From: an uncultured Erysipelotrichaceae bacterium | GTDB lineage: Bacteria > Bacillota_I > Bacilli_A > RF39 > UBA660 | Assembly (NCBI GenBank): GCA_902761685.1 | Contig: CACWLI010000018.1 | Span: 1 to 27,077, forward strand | Length of the DNA: 27,077 nt | Reading direction: 5' to 3' | In this document: positions 6,627-13,849 of the stretch, in pieces | Numbering within the stretch: position 1 is the first letter of the stretch | How the letters are laid out: each line of letters opens with the position of its first letter | The notes under the pieces: model-generated | What the model saw: the letters and a program-made list of their open reading frames with translations, nothing else | The model's database searches: none | Told to the model about the DNA's origin: nothing | Translations under genes and position numbers: made by a program

Positions 6627-7331
6627 ATGAATAATGGTATTCCCATACATGTTGGTATAATAATGGATGGAAATGGTAGATGGGCAACTAGACAAGGACT
6701 TAAGAGAACAGATGGTCATTATGCAGGATATAAAAGACTAAAACAAACGGCATTACATATTTTAGATAAAGGAGTTAAATATTTAAGCGTATTTGCTTTT
6801 TCAACAGAAAACTTTGGAAGAAGTGATGAAGAAGTAAACTATTTAATGAGTTTATTTGTAAAAGCATTCAAAAGTGACAAAAAATTTTTTATAAAACATG
6901 ATATTAAAGTAGTATTTTCAGGAAGACGTAAACCACTTAGTGATGAAGTATGGAATGTAATGAAAGAAATAGAAGAAAGTACTAAAGATTGTAAAAAGGG
7001 AGTATTTAATTTTTGTATTAACTATGGTGGACAAGCTGAAATAGTTGATGCAGCTATTAAAATTGCTTCTTTAGCACGTGAAAATAAAATTAATTTAGAT
7101 GAGTTAGATACTAATAATTTTTATAAATATTTATATAATGATTTACCACCAATTGATTTAATGATTAGAACTAGTGGAGAAGTAAGAATTAGTAATTTTA
7201 TGTTATATAGTATAAGTTATGCTGAATTATATTTTACTAGTACATGTTTTCCAAATTTCGATGAAAATGAATTTGATAAAGCACTACTAGATTATCAAAA
7301 TAGGAATATAACAAAAGGTAAAATTAAGTAA
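6627..7331 (+). CDS. uppS: Isoprenyl transferase (undecaprenyl diphosphate synthase)
   Basis: UppS adds isopentenyl diphosphate units in cis to farnesyl diphosphate to give the C55 lipid carrier of peptidoglycan and wall-polymer synthesis. The 234-aa product shows all family motifs. These are HVGIIMDGNGRWA with catalytic Asp14, YLSVFAFSTENFGRS, FNFCINYGGQAEI, and DLMIRTSGEVRISNF followed by YAELYF near the C-terminus. I chose ATG 6627. An in-frame GTG at 6618 is part of the GAAGAGGTG ribosome binding site (6612-6620). In many Firmicutes uppS is followed by cdsA, but here it ends in its own terminator and a surface-protein gene follows. The polyprenyl synthase half of the fusion at 8431-10317 is the nearest possible source of its allylic substrate. 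Confidence 0.95.
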   Translation: MNNGIPIHVGIIMDGNGRWATRQGLKRTDGHYAGYKRLKQTALHILDKGVKYLSVFAFSTENFGRSDEEVNYLMSLFVKAFKSDKKFFIKHDIKVVFSGRRKPLSDEVWNVMKEIEESTKDCKKGVFNFCINYGGQAEIVDAAIKIASLARENKINLDELDTNNFYKYLYNDLPPIDLMIRTSGEVRISNFMLYSISYAELYFTSTCFPNFDENEFDKALLDYQNRNITKGKIK

Positions 7332-7355
7332 ATCTATTTAATTTTACTTTTTTTT
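7315..7355 (+). terminator. Intrinsic terminator of uppS
   Basis: GTAAAATTAA (7318-7327) pairs with TTAATTTTAC (7338-7347), and further pairs can form inside. The hairpin is followed by eight T residues. The stop codon (7329-7331) lies in the upper stem and loop. Confidence 0.82.
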
Positions 7356-7356
7356 A

Positions 7357-7365
7357 TGTTAAAAT
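7357..7365 (+). promoter_or_regulatory. Extended -10 promoter of the surface-protein gene
   Basis: TGTTAAAAT at 7357-7365 fits an extended -10. It begins just after the T-run of the uppS terminator and lies 22 bases before the ATG at 7387. Confidence 0.45.
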
Positions 7366-7386
7366 AAATTGAAAGGTAAGGTAGTT

Positions 7387-8403
7387 ATGAAGTATTTAAG
7401 AAAAATAATATTTGCTTTAATAATATTAAGTGTATTTGTATTTGTTAAAGCAGAAGGTGCTTTTAGTGCACAAGAAGTTGCTAATAAGTTTTCCAGTACA
7501 ACTTTAATTGAAGCGTTATCAGAATTAGGTGGTTCATATAATGCTATAGTTGATACAGAAAATAATAAAATTAATATTTATAGTGGAGAAGAAAAATTAT
7601 TATCATTTGACTATACTAGTGAATATATAGAATATAGTGATTTAACTACAGTTATTACAGAAGACAATTGTATGAATTTTGCTCCAATAATGTCTACTCA
7701 AGGAATTATTGATTCATTAGTAGAATTATTAGGACATGATGATGCAACATTAGATTTAGAAGATGCATCATTATCATATGAAACTGACGGGGTTTTATAT
7801 CAAACTGAATCATACACATTTAGTGGAGAAGAAGAAGGTTCTACATGGACAAAATCAGGTTCTTATTTAAGACATTTTAAAATTACACTAGATAAGGATA
7901 AACTTGCAAATTTATATTCGAGATTTGGTGAATCTTATACTGAAGTTACAACTTCATATGCTGATTCTACACCAACTATTGAAGCCAGGGATATCAAAAA
8001 AGATTCAGTTGTATTATATCCAAATATACCTGATTTAATCGTTGAAGATGAAAGTCATACACCAGTATGTGAAATTTATCGTTCAGAAAGTGAAAATGGT
8101 ACTTATGAAAAAATATCTTTATTCCAAGTTGCTTGTAATGGAACTGTAGGATTAACAGATGAAGGATTAAAGAGTGGTACTACATATTATTACAAATCAT
8201 TAATAGTAGGCGGAAGTAAATTCAGTAATCCAATTACAGTTAAAACACTTGGTGGGTCAGAAGTTCCCCCTCAAACAACTTCTCAAGTAGAAAATCCAAA
8301 AACAGGAGTTTCTTCACCAATATTAATGATGATTGTATTAGCTATAACTAGTGTAGTTGGTATATTTATAGTTAATAAAAATAACGTTATTAAAAACATA
8401 TAA
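7387..8403 (+). CDS. Secreted, predicted sortase-anchored surface protein
   Basis: The 338-aa product has an N-terminal signal peptide (basic MKYLRK, then a hydrophobic stretch, cleavage likely near VKA-EG at residue 22). A region of unknown fold follows at about 30-200. A fibronectin-III-like module lies at about 215-290 (PVCEIYRSESENGTYEKIS, then GLKSGTTYYYKSLIVGGSKF). A short linker leads to NPKTG (residues 303-307), a hydrophobic helix and a Lys/Asn tail. NPKTG plus hydrophobic segment plus basic tail is a sortase-type wall anchor, a variant of LPxTG. The function of the N-terminal region is unknown, though binding or adhesion is possible. ATG 7387 is chosen because GAAAGGTAAGG (7371-7381) is the SD. 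The in-frame TTG at 7369 abuts it. A gene-internal terminator overlaps the end and is shared with the opposing gene. Confidence 0.82.
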   Translation: MKYLRKIIFALIILSVFVFVKAEGAFSAQEVANKFSSTTLIEALSELGGSYNAIVDTENNKINIYSGEEKLLSFDYTSEYIEYSDLTTVITEDNCMNFAPIMSTQGIIDSLVELLGHDDATLDLEDASLSYETDGVLYQTESYTFSGEEEGSTWTKSGSYLRHFKITLDKDKLANLYSRFGESYTEVTTSYADSTPTIEARDIKKDSVVLYPNIPDLIVEDESHTPVCEIYRSESENGTYEKISLFQVACNGTVGLTDEGLKSGTTYYYKSLIVGGSKFSNPITVKTLGGSEVPPQTTSQVENPKTGVSSPILMMIVLAITSVVGIFIVNKNNVIKNI

Positions 8404-8431
8404 AAAAAGAAATTATTTGATTTCTTTTTTT
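8402..8431. terminator. Shared bidirectional terminator
   Basis: AAAAAAAGAAAT (8402-8413) pairs with ATTTCTTTTTTT (8420-8431) around a 6-base loop. The A-run and T-run make it work from either side. It lies between the surface-protein gene and the convergent IspH fusion gene. Confidence 0.8.
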
Positions 8432-10317
8432 TATTTTTCTCTTAATTCTAAATAAGTAATAAAACCAAGTAAAATGTTTTTTACATTTTCTTTTATATTT
8501 AATGATTGAATATTAGTTTTAGTTATATAAAACATTTCATCCATTTTATCTTTAGCATATTGAAGTGATCCACTTTCATTTATTATTCTTTGTACTTTAA
8601 TTAATTCTTCATTAGTTAAATTCTTTTTACCATAGTATTTTAGTAAATCATCTAAATAATCTTGTTTATTTATTTTTATATATGAATACAATATAGTTTG
8701 TTTAAACTCTTCAATATCAGATATTACGGATTTACCAATAGTATTGATATCACTAAATATACCAAGAATATCATCTTTTATTTGAAATGCCATTCCAAGA
8801 GGTTCTAATATTTTACTTAATTTATCTATGTCTTTTTGACTAGAATTTCCAAGTATCATGCCAAGAATAAATGGACCAACTATAGTATAATGAGAAGTTT
8901 TTAATTTATATATTTCTAAAATATCACTTTCTTTTAATAAATGATTTTTATCATGACTTTCAATAAAAGGTAAATATACATCAAGTATTTCTCCTTTTAT
9001 AGTATTTATTACTATATTATTATAATAAGAAAGTAATTTTGAGAAATTCTTGTCATTTTTGTATTTTTTATTTATAAGTTCATTAGTATAGAAAAATCCA
9101 ATATCACCAGCACATAATGCTAGATGATAGGGGGTATTATCACTTGAATTATATTTTTTAAATTCTTTTTCATAACTATATGATATAGTTTCTTTTCCAC
9201 GTCTTAGTATTGAATTATCTATAATATCATCATGTATTAAAATAGAAGTTTCAAAAGTTTCATAAGCGCATGATAATGCTAGTGCATAGTCATCATCTTT
9301 TGATAGTTTATATCCTAAGTCGATTAGGCATCCTCTTAAACATTTTCCATCACTATTCATATTTATAAATTTATTAATTACATCTTTAACTATTTCATTA
9401 TCATCTTGTTTTAGAGAATTATTAAACTTATTCATCTCTTTTATTATATCTTTATATCTACTATTATAATAAATAGTAAATTCTAGTAGGTGAGTAAACT
9501 CATATATTTGTGTTTTTAAAGTAGAAGCACCACCTGTAATACCAATTTTAGTTTTTAGAGTATAATTTTGTTTTTTTATAAAGTTATAAAAATCAGTTAA
9601 ATTGCTAAAAAAATGAGATTCACATACTTTAGAGCATTCATTAAATAATTCTTTAGTATTAGAACTTTTTTCACCACCAATAACAAACATAACATCCATA
9701 TCTTTAGCTAGTTCAATACTAGATGATTGAATTAATTTTTGATGATTACATATTGTATTATCATATTCAAAATTATAATTGTTTTCTTTTAAATAGTTTA
9801 TTACATCATTAAATAAATCAACACTTATTGTTGTTTGACTAACTGAATAATATTTATCGTTTTTATTTAGTTTTTTTAAATCATTCAGTGTTTCAATTAT
9901 TATTGCACTATTATTACACCATCCATTAGTGCCATTTACTTCTGGATGAGATTTTTTTCCAACAATAACAATATTAAATCCTTCATTATATTTATTTTCA
10001 ACTAGAGAATGTATTTTACTAACATTTATGCATGTAGCATCATAATATGTTATTCCTTTTTTATTTAGTTCATCATATGTATTTTTACTTTCACCATGAG
10101 CTCTTATTATTAAAATATCATCTTTTGTTAATAAGTTATAATCCTCAATAGTTTTAATACCATTTTTAGCTAGTTCATCAATTATATATTGATTATGTAA
10201 AATTTCCTTATAGATATATATTTTTTTATCTTTAAATTCATCTTTTAATTTATAAGCCATTTGAATAGCTTTATTAGCTCCACTACAAGTACCATACATT
10301 TTAGGATAATATATCAT
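8431..10317 (-). CDS. ispH: Fusion: IspH (HMBPP reductase) + trans-polyprenyl diphosphate synthase
   Basis: This 628-aa protein joins two isoprenoid enzymes. Residues 1-280 are IspH, the [4Fe-4S] enzyme that reduces HMBPP to IPP and DMAPP. The three cluster cysteines (Cys11 in GTCSGANKAI, Cys96 in DATCINVSKIH, Cys190 in NTICNHQ) are present. So are His41, His74, His124, Glu126 (KKSHPEVNG), the SQTT stretch (160-163), and SSN (218-220). Residues from about 285 are a polyprenyl synthase. They show DGKCLRG (cf. GGKRLRP), the first Asp-rich motif DDIID (363-367) followed by LRRGK, and FQIKDDILGIFSD (511-523). The second Asp-rich motif is DDILG, lacking the last Asp, a variant I recall from other prenyl synthases. 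The residue five before DDIID is Ser, which suggests a product of C20 or longer (inference). The frame is continuous with no stop or SD at the junction. GAGGTG (10323-10328) supports the start. A minus-strand TTTATA/TATAAT pair (10351-10379) may be the promoter. Confidence 0.93.
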   Translation of the reverse strand: MIYYPKMYGTCSGANKAIQMAYKLKDEFKDKKIYIYKEILHNQYIIDELAKNGIKTIEDYNLLTKDDILIIRAHGESKNTYDELNKKGITYYDATCINVSKIHSLVENKYNEGFNIVIVGKKSHPEVNGTNGWCNNSAIIIETLNDLKKLNKNDKYYSVSQTTISVDLFNDVINYLKENNYNFEYDNTICNHQKLIQSSSIELAKDMDVMFVIGGEKSSNTKELFNECSKVCESHFFSNLTDFYNFIKKQNYTLKTKIGITGGASTLKTQIYEFTHLLEFTIYYNSRYKDIIKEMNKFNNSLKQDDNEIVKDVINKFINMNSDGKCLRGCLIDLGYKLSKDDDYALALSCAYETFETSILIHDDIIDNSILRRGKETISYSYEKEFKKYNSSDNTPYHLALCAGDIGFFYTNELINKKYKNDKNFSKLLSYYNNIVINTIKGEILDVYLPFIESHDKNHLLKESDILEIYKLKTSHYTIVGPFILGMILGNSSQKDIDKLSKILEPLGMAFQIKDDILGIFSDINTIGKSVISDIEEFKQTILYSYIKINKQDYLDDLLKYYGKKNLTNEELIKVQRIINESGSLQYAKDKMDEMFYITKTNIQSLNIKENVKNILLGFITYLELREK

Positions 10318-10392
10318 ATATTCACCTCAAAAAAATTATATCATATTTTTATTATAACCTGTATAATTTGAAATATAAATTATATATGGTTA

Positions 10393-10421
10393 TTGTTAAA
10401 ACTAATAAAGTTTGATAAAAT
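10393..10421 (+). promoter_or_regulatory. Promoter of the ireB-ruvX operon
   Basis: TTGTTA (10393-10398) and TAAAAT (10416-10421) are 17 bases apart. The -10 is extended (TGATAAAAT). Transcription should begin near 10428, at the GGAAGGAAG ribosome binding site. Confidence 0.6.
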
Positions 10422-10443
10422 AAAATGGAAGGAAGTGAATAGT

Positions 10444-10692
10444 ATGGATTTAAATGAAACAACAGTTGTAGATACTAAAAGTATTGTTGATGAAAACACA
10501 AGAAAAGAATTAATGAGTATATATGAAGATTTAAAAGAAAGAGGATATGAAGCTGAAAAACAAATAGTAGCTTATTTAGTCAGTGGAGATCCTGGATATA
10601 TATCAAGCTATAAAGAATGTAGAAATAGGATTTCTAAATTTAATAGAGAAGATATGATAGAAGTTATGCTTGTTAATTTTATTAATAAATAA
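10444..10692 (+). CDS. ireB: IreB family regulatory protein (UPF0297)
   Basis: IreB is a small phosphoprotein. In Enterococcus it is a substrate of the PASTA kinase IreK and affects cephalosporin resistance. Its biochemical function elsewhere is little known. The 82-aa product has the usual size and family pattern: an N-terminal DLNETTVVDT segment carrying the Thr residues that are phosphorylated in this family, ELMSIYEDLKERGYEAEKQI, then YLVSGDPGYISSYKECRN and a helical C-terminus. I chose ATG 10444 because GGAAGGAAG lies just upstream (10427-10435). An upstream in-frame TTG at 10393 falls in the promoter -35. The stop overlaps the ruvX ATG as TAATG. ireB-ruvX-yrzB is the standard Firmicutes order, but alaS, usually upstream, is missing here. 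Confidence 0.9.
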   Translation: MDLNETTVVDTKSIVDENTRKELMSIYEDLKERGYEAEKQIVAYLVSGDPGYISSYKECRNRISKFNREDMIEVMLVNFINK

Positions 10693-11114
10693 TGGTATAT
10701 TTAGGATTAGATTTAGGTAGTAAAACATTAGGCCTATCTATTAGTGATAGAACATCTACTATAGCTAGTTCACTTGAAGTAATTAGATATAATAATATAG
10801 ATGAGTTATTTGATAGATTAGATATTATTGTTTATACTAGAAAAGTTGATGCATTTGTACTAGGAAATCCTTTAAACTTAGATGGTAGTTTATCTAAAAG
10901 AAGTGAAGAAACTTTAGAATTTAAAAAACTACTAGAAAATAAATATCCTACTAAAGAAGTAATTATGCAAGATGAAAGATTATCTACTGTAGAAGCAGAA
11001 CGTATGTTAATTAGTAATGATACGAAAAGAAAAAATAGAAAGAAAGTTATTGATAAAATAGCTGCAACTATAATATTGCAAGCCTATTTAGATAAGAGGT
11101 CACATGAAAGATAA
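10692..11114 (+). CDS. ruvX: RuvX/YqgF family Holliday-junction resolvase-like nuclease
   Basis: RuvX (YqgF, YrrK) is a small RNase H-fold nuclease linked to 16S rRNA 5'-end maturation and proposed as a Holliday junction resolvase. The 140-aa product shows the conserved LGLDLGSKTLGLSISD N-terminus with the catalytic Asp. VLGNPLNLDGS follows, then MQDERLSTVEAERML with the catalytic Glu, and a C-terminal DKIAATIILQAYLD with the last Asp. The ATG overlaps the ireB stop. The 3' end overlaps the next gene by 11 bases, so translation is probably coupled through the cluster. Confidence 0.94.
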   Translation: MVYLGLDLGSKTLGLSISDRTSTIASSLEVIRYNNIDELFDRLDIIVYTRKVDAFVLGNPLNLDGSLSKRSEETLEFKKLLENKYPTKEVIMQDERLSTVEAERMLISNDTKRKNRKKVIDKIAATIILQAYLDKRSHER

Positions 11115-11370
11115 TTATTTAACTCTTAAGGATAAAAATGGGAAAAAGAAAGATTATAGAATATTATTAGATGTAGAAGATACAAATAATAAAGTTAATT
11201 ACGTTATATATACTGAAGATAAAAAAGATAAAAATGGAAGCATTAAATGTTATGCTTCTACTTATATTTTGAGTGAAAAAGGTAATATGACAAAATTAAA
11301 AGCAGTCAGTGATGATTATGAATATGAATTTTTAGAAAATATTTTAAAATCACTAGAAACAAATAATTAA
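11104..11370 (+). CDS. yrzB: DUF1292 protein, YrzB-type
   Basis: This 88-aa protein occupies the usual yrzB position between ruvX and mltG. It has the DUF1292 pattern: LTLKDKNGKKKDYRILLDVE, a central VNYVIYTEDKKDKNGSIKCY segment, then LKAVSDDYEYEFLENIL. Function is not established for the family. AGAGGT (11094-11099) inside ruvX supports the start, and the gene overlaps ruvX by 11 bases. The stop codon falls in the stem of a strong terminator (11365-11398), so most transcripts from the ireB promoter should end here. It is a paralogue of the DUF1292 protein at 3860, though the two are strongly diverged. Confidence 0.82.
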   Translation: MKDNYLTLKDKNGKKKDYRILLDVEDTNNKVNYVIYTEDKKDKNGSIKCYASTYILSEKGNMTKLKAVSDDYEYEFLENILKSLETNN

Positions 11371-11398
11371 AATTAGAAATAATTTTAATTGTTTTTTT
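11365..11398 (+). terminator. Strong intrinsic terminator inside the ireB-greA cluster
   Basis: A perfect 11-bp stem, AATTAAAATTA (11365-11375) with TAATTTTAATT (11380-11390), is closed by a GAAA tetraloop. G and seven T residues follow. It overlaps the yrzB stop and lies only 21 bases upstream of the mltG ATG. Confidence 0.82.
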
Positions 11399-11418
11399 GA
11401 AAAAAAAGAGGTGTGTTT

Positions 11419-12492
11419 ATGAAAAAAGTATTATTATTTTTATTTGTTTTAATAGTGTTAGCTTGTGGTGGTGCTTATTTTGGATATAATTATCTAATTA
11501 GTGCTCCATCAAAAGAAAAAGAAACAGTTAATATTTATGTTGATGAAGGATCTTCATATAGTTCAATTGGTAAAATGCTTGAAGATAACAAATTAATAAG
11601 GAGTGAACTTGCTTATAAAATATATTTAAAATTAAATCCAGTTAATGAAAACCTTGAATATGGAGATTACATTATTAGTACTAATTTAAGTGTAAAAGAA
11701 GTTATAGATGTACTTAAAAAAGGTAGTACAACACTTGCTACTACAAAAAGTGTTACCTTTGTAGAAGGTAAGAATATGAGATATTTTACTAAAGTTATTA
11801 CTGAAAACTTTAATATTACTGAAGAAGAGGTAAACAATATTTTAAAAGATGAAACATATTTAGATGAGTTAATTAAAGAATATTGGTTTTTAACAGATGA
11901 TATTAAAAATAAAAATATTTATTATTCACTTGAAGGTTATTTATATCCTGATACTTATGAGTTTTATACTAATGCTAGTATAAAAGATATATTTAGAAAA
12001 TTATTAGATAATATGGATGATAAATTAACACCATACAAAGAAGAAATAGAAAATAGTAAATATAGTGTTCATGAAATGATGACTCTTGCTTCAATTATAG
12101 AGTTAGAAGCAGGAAATGCTAGTGACAGAAAAGGAGTAGCAGGAGTATTTTATAATAGACTTAATAATGGATGGAGTTTAGGTAGTGATGTTACTACTTA
12201 TTATGCTGAAAAGATTGATAATTGGTCTCGTGACTTAAAGAAGAGTGAATTATCCTCTTGTAATAGTTATAATACTAGAAGTAGTTGTATGGCTGGTAAG
12301 CTTCCTGTTAGTCCAATATGTAATCCTGGTCGTGAATCAATAATTGCTGCAATAGAACCAACAAGTCATAAATATTATTATTTTGTAGCAGATAAAAATG
12401 GTAAAACATATTTTAATGAAACTGATAATGGTCATACTAAAACAGTTAACCAACTAAAAAGAGATGGCTTATGGATAGAATACGAAAATTAA
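11419..12492 (+). CDS. mltG: Endolytic murein transglycosylase MltG
   Basis: MltG is a membrane-anchored lytic transglycosylase that cleaves nascent glycan strands and is thought to set their length. The 357-aa product has one N-terminal membrane segment (VLLFLFVLIVLACGGAYFGY). A LysM-like segment follows (IYVDEGSSYSSIGKMLEDNK). The YceG catalytic domain has GYLYPDTYEF, LASIIELEAGN with catalytic Glu228, and VAGVFYNRLNNGWSLGSDVT. Next are PVSPICNPGRESIIAAIEP and YYYFVADKNGKTYF. The SSCMAGKLPVS segment replaces the more usual YNTY..GLPPGPI form. ATG 11419 follows AGAGGTG (11407-11413). The in-frame GTG at 11413 is in that site. It overlaps trmR by 22 bases. A terminator stands just upstream, so expression needs read-through or an internal promoter. 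Confidence 0.93.
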   Translation: MKKVLLFLFVLIVLACGGAYFGYNYLISAPSKEKETVNIYVDEGSSYSSIGKMLEDNKLIRSELAYKIYLKLNPVNENLEYGDYIISTNLSVKEVIDVLKKGSTTLATTKSVTFVEGKNMRYFTKVITENFNITEEEVNNILKDETYLDELIKEYWFLTDDIKNKNIYYSLEGYLYPDTYEFYTNASIKDIFRKLLDNMDDKLTPYKEEIENSKYSVHEMMTLASIIELEAGNASDRKGVAGVFYNRLNNGWSLGSDVTTYYAEKIDNWSRDLKKSELSSCNSYNTRSSCMAGKLPVSPICNPGRESIIAAIEPTSHKYYYFVADKNGKTYFNETDNGHTKTVNQLKRDGLWIEYEN

Positions 12493-13064
12493 TTGATGAT
12501 ATGAGAGAATATGGCACTTTGAATGAAGTGCCTATTATGAGTGTTGAATCTATTAATACAATAAATAAAATAATAGATGATAATAGCATTCATTCTATAC
12601 TAGAAATAGGAACAGCAATAGCATATTCTACAATATGCTTTGCAGCAAATAATAATATAAATAAAATAACAAGCATTGAAAGAGATAAAGTTAGATTCAA
12701 TATAGCTAAAAATAATGTATTAGAAAGCAAACTAAATAATATTGAATTAATATGTGATGATGCTCTAAATACTGTTATAAATGATAAATATGATTTAATA
12801 ATAATAGATGCTGCTAAAAGTCAAAATATGAAATTCTTTAATAAATATAAGAATAATTTAAATAGTAGAGGAATAATAATTATAGATAACTTAGATTTTC
12901 ATGGTTATGTTGGAAGAAGCAGTGAAATAAAAAGTAGAAACTTAAGACAAATGGTAAGAAAAATAGAAAAATTTATTGATTTTTTAGATAATCAAGATGA
13001 ATTTGAAGTAGAATATATAGAGGTAGGTGATCGTTTAGGCATATGCAAAAGAAAGAATTTATAA
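12471..13064 (+). CDS. trmR: tRNA 5-hydroxyuridine methyltransferase TrmR (YrrM)
   Basis: This 197-aa protein is a class I SAM-dependent O-methyltransferase. It has motif I ILEIGTAIAYSTI, an acidic residue ending the second strand (ITSIERDKVRFNIAKNN), CDDALNTVI, and YDLIIIDAAKSQNMKFF with the metal-type Asp. IIIIDNLDFHGYVG and a basic C-terminus follow. In B. subtilis the equivalent gene yrrM encodes TrmR, which makes 5-methoxyuridine at tRNA position 34 from 5-hydroxyuridine. Here it lies between mltG and two U32 peptidase-type genes, exactly as in Bacillus, which supports the call. It overlaps mltG by 22 bases and the next gene by 22. The ATG is inside mltG and no strong SD is obvious, so coupling is likely. 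Confidence 0.82.
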   Translation: MDRIRKLIDDMREYGTLNEVPIMSVESINTINKIIDDNSIHSILEIGTAIAYSTICFAANNNINKITSIERDKVRFNIAKNNVLESKLNNIELICDDALNTVINDKYDLIIIDAAKSQNMKFFNKYKNNLNSRGIIIIDNLDFHGYVGRSSEIKSRNLRQMVRKIEKFIDFLDNQDEFEVEYIEVGDRLGICKRKNL

Positions 13065-13849
13065 TTTTACCTAATAATAAAAATTTGGAATTATATACTA
13101 AATATAATTTCAATTCTTTTATATTACCTTTAAAAGATTATTCAATTGGATATGATGTTTATTTTGATATAGATGAAATAAATAAGTTATCAGAAAAATA
13201 CACAATATATGTAATTATGAATAAATTTTTACATATGAATATTTATAAATTTAAAGAACTATATCCTAGATTTAATTCGAATATTAAATTTATAGTTGAA
13301 GATATTGGATTAACAAGTATAATTGATAAAGATAGATTAATATTATATGAAAATCATATATTATCAAACTACAAGGCTATTAATTATTTAGAAAGTATAG
13401 ATATTAAAAATGTTGTTATTAATAATGATTTAACTATTAAGGAATTAAAAGAAATAATTAAGAATACTACAAGTAATATATATTATTTTTATACATGTAA
13501 AAATGTAATAATGTATTCAAGACGTAATTTAGTATCTAACTATAATAAATACTTTAATTTAGATGATACAGATAATTATTTATTAAATGAACATGTTAGT
13601 CATAAAGAACTAGAAATAAAAGAAGAAAAAGATGGAAGTATAGTAAGATATCATAGTATATTTTGTGCTTCAAAGTATTTAAATGAGCTTAATAATCTTA
13701 ATTTAATAGTAGATTTAAGTAGTATAGATGAAACAAATAGTGAAATGATTTTATCTAATATTAATGAAACAAATTTATGTAATTTAATAGATAGTGATTA
13801 CTATTTCTTAGAACATGATATTAAATATAAGGTAGGTGATTTAAAATGA
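13043..13849 (+). CDS. Divergent U32 family protein, TrhP1/YrrN-like
   Basis: By position this 268-aa protein is the counterpart of YrrN (TrhP1), one of two U32 proteins needed with prephenate to hydroxylate tRNA U34 in B. subtilis. The match is weak. The N-terminal barrel half has lost the usual GADAVYIG-type strand, and the chain is shorter than the roughly 309 aa of YrrN. A segment YFYTCKNVIMYSRRNLVSNY (about residues 149-168) resembles the YrrN-type site where the usual Cys-rich U32 signature is replaced by a basic SRR..SNY motif. No Fe-S cysteine set is seen. It overlaps trmR by 22 bases and trhP2 by 4 (ATGA). The ATG has weak SD support inside trmR. It probably acts as a partner of the downstream protein. 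It could also be a decaying gene, but the reading frame is intact. Confidence 0.62.
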   Translation: MQKKEFIILPNNKNLELYTKYNFNSFILPLKDYSIGYDVYFDIDEINKLSEKYTIYVIMNKFLHMNIYKFKELYPRFNSNIKFIVEDIGLTSIIDKDRLILYENHILSNYKAINYLESIDIKNVVINNDLTIKELKEIIKNTTSNIYYFYTCKNVIMYSRRNLVSNYNKYFNLDDTDNYLLNEHVSHKELEIKEEKDGSIVRYHSIFCASKYLNELNNLNLIVDLSSIDETNSEMILSNINETNLCNLIDSDYYFLEHDIKYKVGDLK

